Assembly (NCBI GenBank): GCA_022376925.1
Contig: JAIOJX010000025.1
Coordinates: 188,604,801-188,668,800, forward strand
Source of the DNA: Tragulus kanchil
Lineage: Eukaryota; Chordata; Mammalia; Artiodactyla; Tragulidae
Direction of reading: 5' to 3'
DNA: 64,000 nucleotides
Position numbers and translations under genes: made by a program. This document shows positions 56,545-64,000 of the stretch, one piece after another; position 1 is the first letter of the stretch, and every line of letters begins with the position of its first letter. The notes under the pieces were generated by a model that saw only the letters and a program-made list of their open reading frames with translations, made no database searches and was not told the origin of the DNA.

Positions 56545-58657
56545 ACGCGGGGAGCTAGCACAGCAGGCTTAAAGTAGTGACGTTACAAGCCATCGAGACG
56601 GCGACCCAGGCAGAGGCGCAGAGAAGAGCGAAGCGCAGAAAGGAGACCACACGTTGCCAAGTGCCGGGCGCACCGGCCCCCGAGCCCATGCTGAGCGGCC
56701 GGCCGTGCCAGCGGAGAGGCGTCCCTCCTGTCCCCACTCAGACGTGCTCAGCCTAGACGCAGCCGGGGGGAGCGGGGGAGCGACGCTGCGCGCGGTGGTG
56801 GCCAGTGGCCGGGGCACGCACGAGCACCGGAGAAGCCGACCAGCACCGGGAGGAGCGCTCCAGGGAACAGGCCTCGACAGCTGCAGGTGTGCACACCTGA
56901 CCACGGCCCAGGTGTTCGGGGCAAAGGCTGGCCCGGGGCAGGGAGGGCGACCGCGCAGTCGGGGAGCTCCTGCTCCCATTAGAGGCAGAAACAAGCAGTG
57001 AGGCCGACACAGGTGTTGGCCTCGGGCAGCGTCTGGCGTGAGTGCACCAGGGCGGGGACGTCAGCCTGCGGCACACCGTCTGCAGGGGACGGGCCTCGTG
57101 CCCAGAGGTGCCAACGGGCCGGGGGCGACACGGGTGCCCCAGCAAGCAGCTGGCACGCAGCTGGAGCAGCGTCTTAACCGGAAGAGACCGGTCGTGTGGA
57201 GGAGGTGCTGCCAGAGGCGAGGGGCCTTTCCTGGTGTCGTCGGTGCTCTGTCGTGTCCAGCGCCCTGCGACCCCCTGGATGCAGCCGCAGGCTTCCCTGT
57301 CCGTCGCTCTCTCCCAGAGCTTGCTCAGACTCACGTCCACCGAGCCGGTGAGGCCGCCCGACCGTCCCGTCCTCTGGCCCTCCCCCTCCTCCAGGCTTTC
57401 CCAGCAGCAGGGCCGTTTCCAGCGAGGCGACTCTTCACATGGGGCGGCCAAAGTATCGGAGCTTCAGCTTCAGCTTCCGCCCTTCCAGTGGCTGTTCCGA
57501 GTCGGCTCCCTTCAGGAGGGACTGGTTTGAGCTCCTCGCCGTCCAGGGGCCCCTTCCAGCGCGGCTCGAGCGTCCGTTCTTGGGCGCTCAGGCAATGCTA
57601 GCAGGGCCTGTTGTCCATCTCCCCATAGCTTGGTGAGAGCAACGCAGGCGCACGCGGGGAGCTAGCACAGCAGGCTTAAAGTAGTGACGTTACAAGCCAT
57701 CGAGACGGCGACCCAGGCAGAGGCGCAGAGAAGAGCGAAGCGCAGAAAGGAGACCACACGTTGCCAAGTGCCGGGCGCACCGGCCCCCGAGCCCATGCTG
57801 AGCGGCCGGCCGTGCCAGCGGAGAGGCGTCCCTCCTGTCCCCACTCAGACGTGCTCAGCCTAGACGCAGCCGGGGGGAGCGGGGGAGCGACGCTGCGCGC
57901 GGTGGTGGCCAGTGGCCGGGGCACGCACGAGCACCGGAGAAGCCGACCAGCACCGGGAGGAGCGCTCCAGGGAACAGGCCTCGACAGCTGCAGGTGTGCA
58001 CACCTGACCACGGCCCAGGTGTTCGGGGCAAAGGCTGGCCCGGGGCAGGGAGGGCGACCGCGCAGTCGGGGAGCTCCTGCTCCCATTAGAGGCAGAAACA
58101 AGCAGTGAGGCCGACACAGGTGTTGGCCTCGGGCAGCGTCTGGCGTGAGTGCGCCAGGGCGGGGGCGTCAGCCTGCGGCACACCGTCTGCAGGGGACGGG
58201 CCTCGTGCCCAGAGGTGCCAACGGGCCGGGGGCGACACGGGTGCCCCAGCAAGCAGCTGGCACGCAGCTGGAGCAGCGTCTTAACCGGAAGAGACCGGTC
58301 GTGTGGAGGAGGTGCTGCCAGAGGCGAGGGGCCTTTCCTGGTGTCGTCGGTGCTCTGTCGTGTCCAGCGCCCTGCGACCCCCTGGATGCAGCCGCAGGCT
58401 TCCCTGTCCGTCGCTCTCTCCCAGAGCTTGCTCAGACTCACGTCCACCGAGCCGGTGAGGCCGCCCGACCGTCCCGTCCTCTGGCCCTCCCCCTCCTCCA
58501 GGCTTTCCCAGCAGCAGGGCCGTTTCCAGCGAGGCGACTCTTCACATGGGGCGGCCAAAGTATCGGAGCTTCAGCTTCAGCTTCCGCCCTTCCAGTGGCT
58601 GTTCCGAGTCGGCTCCCTTCAGGAGGGACTGGTTTGAGCTCCTCGCCGTCCAGGGGC
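56545..58657. repeat. 1.1 kb direct duplication 16
   Basis: 56545-57550 repeats at 57652-58657 (offset 1107). The linker 57551-57651 is a mosaic: first a shortened version of 58658-58712, then a shortened version of 56453-56544. A few substitutions separate the copies (for example near 57045 versus 58152). Confidence 0.95.
57228..57550 (-). mobile_element. BovB fragment, antisense (first copy, duplication 16)
   Basis: GTGCTCTGTCGTGTCCAGCG ... CGTCCACCGAGCCGGTGAGG ... GGGCGGCCAAAGTATCGGAG, broken at the duplication joint. The intact continuation is at 58335-59360. Confidence 0.88.
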
Positions 58658-59360
58658 TTTCCAGAGGCTTCTCCAGCAGCGCGGCTCCGAAGCGTCCGTT
58701 CTTGGGCGCTCAGCCGTCTTTACGGACCAGCTGTTGCTTCCACGCACGACTCGCTGTGACTCTGTGGACTCCCTCCAGCAAAGCAGTGTCTCTGCTTCCG
58801 AATACACGTCTAGGTTTGTCGCGGCTTTTCTTCCCGGGAGCAAGCGTCTTCTAGTGTCATGACTGTGGTCACCGGCCACAGTGAGGCTGGAGCCCAAGAC
58901 AACAAAGTCGGTCACTGTTTCCATTTTCCCCTTCTGGGGGAAATTTGCCATGAAGTGATGGAACCAGATGCCATGCTCTTCGCTTTTTGAATATTGAGTT
59001 TTAAGCCAGTTATTTCACTACCTTTTTACCTTCATCGAGAGGCCTTTAGTTCCGTGTTGCTTTCTGCCGTGAGGGTGGTGTCATCTGCACGCCTGAGGCT
59101 CCTGACGTTTCTCCCGGCCGCCTTGACGCCAGCTTGTGCTCCACCCAGGCTGGCATGTGGCATGATGTCCTCTTCCTAGAAGTTAAACAAGCAGGGGGGC
59201 AGTATGCAGCCTTGACCTACTCCTTTCCCAATTTGGAACCAGTCCGTCGTTCCATGTCCTGTTCTAACAGTTGTTTCTTGACCTGCACGCAGGTTTCTCA
59301 GGAGGCAGGTAAGGGGTCTGATGCTCCCATCTCCAGGTTCGTTGGTCACAGAAGGGATGC
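58335..59360 (-). mobile_element. BovB LINE 3' part, antisense, GC-rich variant
   Basis: Continues past the duplicated part with GGACTGGTTTGAGCTCCTCG, CTTCCGAATACACGTCTAGG, CGGTCACTGTTTCCATTTTC, CCAGATGCCATGCTCTTCGC and CAGTCCGTCGTTCCATGTCC. Minus-strand peptides such as MANFPQKGKMETVTDFVVLG match the BovB RT C-terminus. It is in RNF212 intron 9 and not intact. Confidence 0.9.
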
Positions 59361-59884
59361 ATGAGAGGACAGAGGGAGCCTGAGCCAAATGCCTCCTCCT
59401 CTTACAACTCCGGCATTAAGTGCAGAGGAACTCGGGCATTAGGAAGGAGCAGTCTTGTCACACTTGCCCTTGGTGTGGCAGAAGCCAGGGACCATTTCCA
59501 CCTCTAACGGAAGCCTCTTACTAGCCCAGAGAGGCCGATGGGCAGAAATGAGAGCGTAAGCGCCCGTGGTGTGGCTGGAGACCGCAGAGTGCCCTGCCAC
59601 CCAGCGTTGCCTGCGGGCCCCGCCCTCCCGAGAGCCCAGGGGCTTCCCTGTCAGTGGCTCTCAGGGTAGCAGGTGCCAAGGCTCACAGCACAGGGGCCCA
59701 GACCTGGCTGAGGGCCTGCTGCACACAGGCGTGCCCCCCGCACAGAGCCACGGGCAGCAGAGAGGCGGTCAGCGGCACCCTGGTCTGGGCATCTGCCTGC
59801 TCAGGCGAGAAGGTGGGGATGAGCGGAGGGTCCTGGTGGGGGCGTCGATGGGGATGTACCCCCATCTTTCCTTCTCACCCCCAG

Positions 59885-59954
59885 GCAGCATCACCCACCG
59901 GCCTCAGCACCCCGGCCTGACACCCCGATGCTCCAGCGAGCCCCAGGTGCTCAG
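59885..59954 (+). CDS. RNF212: RNF212 exon 10
   Basis: The exon is 70 nt, acceptor CACCCCCAG and donor GTAGGT. It completes Gly and encodes SITHRPQHPGLTPRCSS then EPQVL plus two bases of Arg. The phase fits exon 9, and the HRPQHPGLTP pattern resembles RNF212 tails of other mammals. Intron 9 is 4.4 kb and contains a BovB. Confidence 0.8.
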
Positions 59955-60774
59955 GTAGGTCCTGCCCCCAGCTCCTGGGAAGCCCCAGGGCTAAAGGGGG
60001 GCGTGAGGACCCCGCCTGCCCCTTTCCCTGGACTCTGAGGGAAACTGTGCTGTGTTGACCATTTCATGTTCTTGAAGCTAAAGTGTAACGCAGGTGCCCC
60101 GTCATGAAACCCGCGGGGTGGCCATTATGGCTCCAGGACTGGGGGCAGCAAGGCCTCCAGACGGGCAGGAGGAGCCGTGCCAGGCACAGGCCGCCGCCCC
60201 CAGGCACCTCTTCAGCACCAGGAGTTCAGGCGGCCACTCCGAATGGCAGACCCTTCCCTCTCACCCCCTCACCCAGAACCCGCCTGCACTTGGCAGTTTG
60301 GCACCCAGCCGCTGGCCTCCGGGCCACTCACCCCCATGCCTGACGCCCAGAGCCACGCCCCTGGCCCACCTGAGCGCAGGCTGCACCAAGGACCTCCGTG
60401 AGGTCACCTTCACCCCGCTCCGTGGCGGGGAGCTGCCCCCTGCTCACTTGCCTCTGACTCCCGGGGAGGCGGCCCCTGCTGCCTGTCCTCCCGCCCACAG
60501 GAGCTGCCCCTGTCTGTGCCCTCTGAGTGTAGCTCGACGTGTTCACTGTTAGCACGGAGAATCCCGTGGGAGGACCCAGGAGCACAGGCTCTGAGCGCTG
60601 GAGACGGGCAGGGTCAGGGTTCTCAGGGCCGCCAGTCCCCACAGCCCCGGGCGGGCCTCCCTGTGTGGGGGCTGCCCCCTCTGTGCCATGCAGCCCTGGA
60701 AGCTGGGACACAGTCAGCGCTTGAATGACCACATTGCCAGAAGCACTGGTGATTTTTTTTATTTTAATTATCGG

Positions 60775-61027
60775 CCTCTTTTATTGGTTTTTTATTTGTT
60801 TATTTTCATCCATCTTTATTTGGCGTGGGTGGGCCGCCCATGGCAGTGGCCTCCCCTGCCGCAGAGCACCAGCTCCGGGCGCATGCGCTCCGGAGCGCTG
60901 GCTCGCAGTTGGACACACCGGTCCAGCCGCTCCGCGGCACGTGGGATCCTCCTGGGCCAGGGATCGAACTGGCGCCCCTTGCACTGCAACGCAGACTCTC
61001 TACCCACTGGACCAGCAGGGAAGCCCG
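60775..61027 (-). mobile_element. CHR-type SINE, antisense (copy in duplication 17)
   Basis: TTATTTGTTTATTTTCATCC ... CCAGGGATCGAACTGGCGCC ... GGACCAGCAGGGAAGCCCG, in RNF212 intron 10. Repeated at 61897-62149. Confidence 0.88.
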
Positions 61028-61298
61028 CACCAGTGATTTTGTCTTGTCAAATCTGCTGCTAGGATCCCAGCCCTGCAGACGCCCTGTGAGCGGCCAAGAC
61101 AGAGCCCAGCACCCGCGGTGGGCAGAGCAGGGAGAGGGGCAGCGCCCAGGCAGCCCATCAGCATCTCCGGGCTGCTGGAGAGGCAGCATCCAGGCAAGTG
61201 GGGAAGCTGCCCCGGGAGAGGAGCACGGGTTTAGAGGGCAGACCGGGGCCAGGCTGCCCGCGCGCTCCCGGCGCTGACGCTGCTGCCGCTCCCCGCAG

Positions 61299-61335
61299 GG
61301 TCGGCCGGCCTCGGCCTCGGGGGCCGCAGGAGTGA
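61299..61335 (+). CDS. RNF212: RNF212 terminal coding exon (first of two copies)
   Basis: After acceptor CTCCCCGCAG the frame completes Arg, adds VGRPRPRGPQE and stops at TGA 61333-61335. AATAAA follows at 61415, then a GTGTGGTGTGTTTG-type GU-rich element, so a complete 3' end is present. The tail is very short and basic. An identical copy lies at 62421-62457 within a 1122 bp duplication. Human isoforms end differently, so this exon rests on splice sites, phase and poly(A) signal more than on protein identity. Confidence 0.72.
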
Positions 61336-61414
61336 CGAGCAGGCTGCCCCCGCGTCCGGCCATCAGTTCCACCGTCCCGCCTTTTCTTGAAGGCGTGACT
61401 CAGCGACACGAGTG

Positions 61415-61460
61415 AATAAATGTTTCTCGGGCTCTCGGGGCAGCAGCGTGTGGTGTGTTT
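61415..61460 (+). terminator. RNF212: RNF212 poly(A) signal and downstream GU-rich element
   Basis: AATAAA at 61415-61420 is followed about 30 nt later by a GTGTGGTGTGTTTG tract, the usual arrangement for cleavage and polyadenylation. The same arrangement recurs at 62537 in the duplicate copy. Confidence 0.75.
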
Positions 61461-61896
61461 GAACTTTGCACCTTAGAATTTCCTGAAGGGCCGCCAGCCC
61501 TGCCGCCTCCTTGCTCTCGGGAAGGCGGGGCTGGGGGGGCCCAGGCCGGGGCCCTCTCGGAGCTGGGGCACCTGTCGTTCCTCGTTCTGCTCCCGCCCTG
61601 CTGCCTGTCCTCCCGCCCACAGGAGCTGCCCCTGTCTGTGCCCTCTGAGTGTAGCTCGACGTGTTCACTGTTAGCACGGAGAATCCCGTGGGAGGACCCA
61701 GGAGCACAGGCTCTGAGCGCTGGAGACGGGCAGGGTCAGGGTTCTCAGGGCCGCCAGTCCCCACAGCCCCGGGCGGGCCTCCCTGTGTGGGGGCTGCCCC
61801 CTCTGTGCCATGCAGCCCTGGAAGCTGGGACACAGTCAGCGCTTGAATGACCACATTGCCAGAAGCACTGGTGATTTTTTTTATTTTAATTATCGG

Positions 61897-62149
61897 CCTC
61901 TTTTATTGGTTTTTTATTTGTTTATTTTCATCCATCTTTATTTGGCGTGGGTGGGCCGCCCATGGCAGTGGCCTCCCCTGCCGCAGAGCACCAGCTCCGG
62001 GCGCATGCGCTCCGGAGCGCTGGCTCGCAGTTGGACACACCGGTCCAGCCGCTCCGCGGCACGTGGGATCCTCCTGGGCCAGGGATCGAACTGGCGCCCC
62101 TTGCACTGCAACGCAGACTCTCTACCCACTGGACCAGCAGGGAAGCCCG
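61897..62149 (-). mobile_element. CHR-type SINE (second copy, duplication 17)
   Basis: Same insertion as 60775-61027, carried by the 1122 bp block. Confidence 0.85.
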
Positions 62150-62420
62150 CACCAGTGATTTTGTCTTGTCAAATCTGCTGCTAGGATCCCAGCCCTGCAG
62201 ACGCCCTGTGAGCGGCCAAGACAGAGCCCAGCACCCGCGGTGGGCAGAGCAGGGAGAGGGGCAGCGCCCAGGCAGCCCATCAGCATCTCCGGGCTGCTGG
62301 AGAGGCAGCATCCAGGCAAGTGGGGAAGCTGCCCCGGGAGAGGAGCACGGGTTTAGAGGGCAGACCGGGGCCAGGCTGCCCGCGCGCTCCCGGCGCTGAC
62401 GCTGCTGCCGCTCCCCGCAG

Positions 62421-62457
62421 GGTCGGCCGGCCTCGGCCTCGGGGGCCGCAGGAGTGA
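62421..62457 (+). pseudogene. Duplicate copy of RNF212 terminal exon
   Basis: Exact repeat of 61299-61335, with acceptor, stop codon and poly(A) signal (62537), in the second copy of a 1122 bp duplicated block. One of the two must be redundant if the duplication is an assembly product; which one is arbitrary. Confidence 0.8.
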
Positions 62458-62656
62458 CGAGCAGGCTGCCCCCGCGTCCGGCCATCAGTTCCACCGTCCC
62501 GCCTTTTCTTGAAGGCGTGACTCAGCGACACGAGTGAATAAATGTTTCTCGGGCTCTCGGGGCAGCAGCGTGTGGTGTGTTTGAACTTTGCACCTTAGAA
62601 TTTCCTGAAGGGCCGCCAGCCCTGCCGCCTCCTTGCTCTCGGGAAGGCGGGGCTGG

Positions 62657-64000
62657 CCCAGGTGCGAGCGGCTAGGCGGGGCGGGCGGCCACGCCCTCTC
62701 GGAGCTGGGGGCACCTGTCGTTCCTCGTTCCTCACGCAGTGCCGTCCGGTGAGACTCGTCGGTCCCCCAGGCGTGGGCTTCGTGCGTGACATCCCTGCCG
62801 GCCAGGCGCGCCCTCCTCGCCCGTGTCGCTCGAGACAAGGCGGGCTGGAAACACAGTTAATTATGGTCCTCACGCTGCAATGAACTGAGACGTGTCCCCA
62901 GACTCCTGGGTCCTCTCGCCCGGCTCAGCCCACAGCCTCGTGCGCCACAAGCCGGTTCCAGGCCCTCTGCCCTGCGGAGCCGAACGGAGCAGGTGGCACT
63001 CTGCTCGAGCCTCCACGCTGCGAGCGTCAGAAAGTGCGCGTGAGGGGTCAGAGCCCCAGCGTGTCCCGTGCCCCTGCACTCCTGGCACATGCAGGTGCAC
63101 GCCTGCGAGGGGAGCGCGGTGGCCTCAGGCGGGGAGTGCGGGCAGCGAGCGGGACAGAGTCCTCGGGCGGACGGCTCGGCAGCCGGTGACGAGGGGGAGG
63201 GGCTGGCAGAGCCAGAGGGGATTCCGTGGCCGCCGTAGCGAAGCCCCCAGGCTTCCTGCAGGTGGAGCCCTGGCTCCGTGGGTTTGGGGCCCAGTCGTGG
63301 ATCCTCGGTTCTAAATTCCACTCCCCATCACCTCATCTCGCTTGGCATTTTTTGCATTGTCTGTTCCTTATCTTTGCTGTTTTTCACAGTTGAGCTTCCG
63401 TCCCACAGGCGTCTGGTCAGGCTTGTACCTCCTGCCCTTTCATCTCTGCTGACCACTCACATCAGCACATCCACTTTCCTATTTCAGTTCTCTCTGTTGG
63501 AAAAGCAAAATTGAATACAAGTCCAGGTGGTAGTGCACGCCTGCTGTAGACAGACTCACACGGCTCAGCGCCTGTGCCTCCTGCTCGGACCATCCCGGGG
63601 CCCGCCAGCGTCCACGTGCAGCCGGGACTTGGGTGGGAAAGCCAGGGCCGACACGCTCACGTCTTGGGGCCACGTGAGAGGACAGGTCACCGCGCCAATG
63701 GCCTCAGCCAACCTTGGGCCCCCCGTGTCCCGGTGGCTCAGGCCCAAGCCGTCCTCCCTGCTAGCCAGTGGCCTAGAGGTGGCCGTGTGCCAGGGCCCGA
63801 GGGAGGGGCCGGTCTGCACGGAGCGCAGCGCGCTCAGGCCCTGCTGAGACCTCCGCCTCTGGTCTTGGACATGGAGATCGGGCGTGACCTCCCACCCCCT
63901 GTGTCACAAGAGGACAGTGGCGGGCACCGTGGCACTTGAAGCCCGGGAGCCGTGCGACCACGCAATTCCCCACCCCCAGGCCTTTCCGCTCCCGCAGCCT
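62657..64000. other. GC-rich sequence downstream of RNF212, nothing recognised
   Basis: About 1.3 kb with no transposon, exon or RNA gene that I can support. The open frames on both strands are short and compositional. Confidence 0.5.

Larger units (their letters stand above)
39287..61420 (+). other. RNF212: RNF212 gene (meiotic crossover RING-finger protein), 11 coding exons
   Basis: RNF212 is a Zip3/HEI10-family RING protein with SUMO-E3-like activity. It sits on the synaptonemal complex and stabilises MutS-gamma (MSH4-MSH5) at sites that become crossovers. Variants at RNF212 are associated with recombination rate in humans, cattle and sheep. Exons at 39287-39395, 44072-44133, 45840-45914, 49214-49270, 49957-50015, 51833-51885, 51965-52025, 52787-52832, 55439-55502, 59885-59954 and 61299-61335 join in one frame with GT-AG introns. 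The product is about 230 aa: RING (residues 7-45, C3HC4 type), coiled-coil (about 83-121), Ser-rich linker, and a basic Pro/Arg tail. This is shorter than the long human isoform (297 aa), which has a different C-terminus. Exons 2, 5, 8 and 11 each appear twice because of 1.1 kb duplications that look artefactual. Confidence 0.92.
60479..62656. repeat. 1.12 kb direct duplication 17, carrying RNF212 last exon
   Basis: 60479-61534 repeats at 61601-62656 (offset 1122). The linker 61535-61600 is a version of 62657-62735 with about 25 bases missing (shared CTCTCGGAGCTGGGG and CACCTGTCGTTCCTCG). Confidence 0.95.

Noticed and set aside
60499..60552. Alternative RNF212 terminal exon after the CCCACAG acceptor (17 codons then TAG)
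   Set aside because: The frame fits phase 2 from exon 10, but there is no nearby poly(A) signal and no similarity that I recognise. It remains only a possibility.
380..62656. True segmental or tandem gene duplication, or a programmed tandem-array system
   Set aside because: Uniform size, unrelated contents, arbitrary boundaries in exons and transposons, and degraded linkers fit assembly error far better.
1..64000. CRISPR arrays, operons, prokaryotic mobile islands
   Set aside because: The window is a ruminant nuclear sequence with spliced genes and SINE/LINE repeats. The regular direct repeats are kilobase-long, not spacer-separated short repeats.

Overview
This window is nuclear DNA from a ruminant, most likely a bovid. 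It carries many ruminant-specific retroposons: BovB (RTE-type) LINE pieces on both strands, Bov-A/Bov-tA SINEs and tRNA-derived CHR-type SINEs. It also carries spliced vertebrate genes with GT-AG introns. I see no bacterial genes, CRISPR arrays or operons. The species (cattle, sheep, goat or other) cannot be fixed from the sequence alone.

Two protein-coding genes are recognisable, both on the + strand, in the head-to-tail order known at the mammalian 4p16.3-type locus. TMED11 (p24-family cargo receptor) is seen as four coding exons between 20382 and 35710; its first, signal-peptide exon was not found. RNF212 (a meiotic RING-finger, SUMO-E3-like crossover factor) starts in a CpG island at 39287. 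It can be followed through eleven coding exons to a stop at 61333-61335 and a poly(A) signal at 61415, giving a protein of about 230 residues. The two genes are separated by about 3.6 kb, of which about 1.1 kb is redundant.

Layout. 1-20.4 kb: no confident gene; SINEs, BovB and L1 fragments, including a CpG-rich L1-like 5'UTR region (7-12.6 kb), a GC-shifted L1 3' end (12.6-13.05 kb) and an old antisense L1 (16.6-18.2 kb). 20.4-35.8 kb: TMED11 exons with repeat-rich introns, including a large antisense BovB holding nested SINEs (28.6-31.7 kb) and an ancient CR1/L3-type LINE fossil (about 34.1 kb). 35.8-38.9 kb: BovB and SINE intergenic DNA. 38.9-39.75 kb: CpG island and RNF212 first exon. 39.8-62.6 kb: GC-rich RNF212 introns and exons, with a U6 snRNA pseudogene in intron 1 and a BovB at 57.2-59.4 kb. 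62.7-64 kb: GC-rich sequence with no recognised feature.

The dominant unusual signal is 17 direct, near-identical, nearly adjacent duplications of almost uniform period (about 1.05-1.18 kb), spread from 380 to 62656 and adding about 19 kb (roughly 30% of the window). They cut across repeats, introns and exons alike, duplicating RNF212 coding exons 2, 5, 8 and 11. Many junctions contain short, degraded versions of the sequence that follows the second copy. I interpret them as assembly false duplications (unmerged contig or read overlaps), not biology. I found no credible new biological system; the most interesting biological lead is a helically spaced array of TCTCGCG motifs just upstream of the RNF212 start codon.
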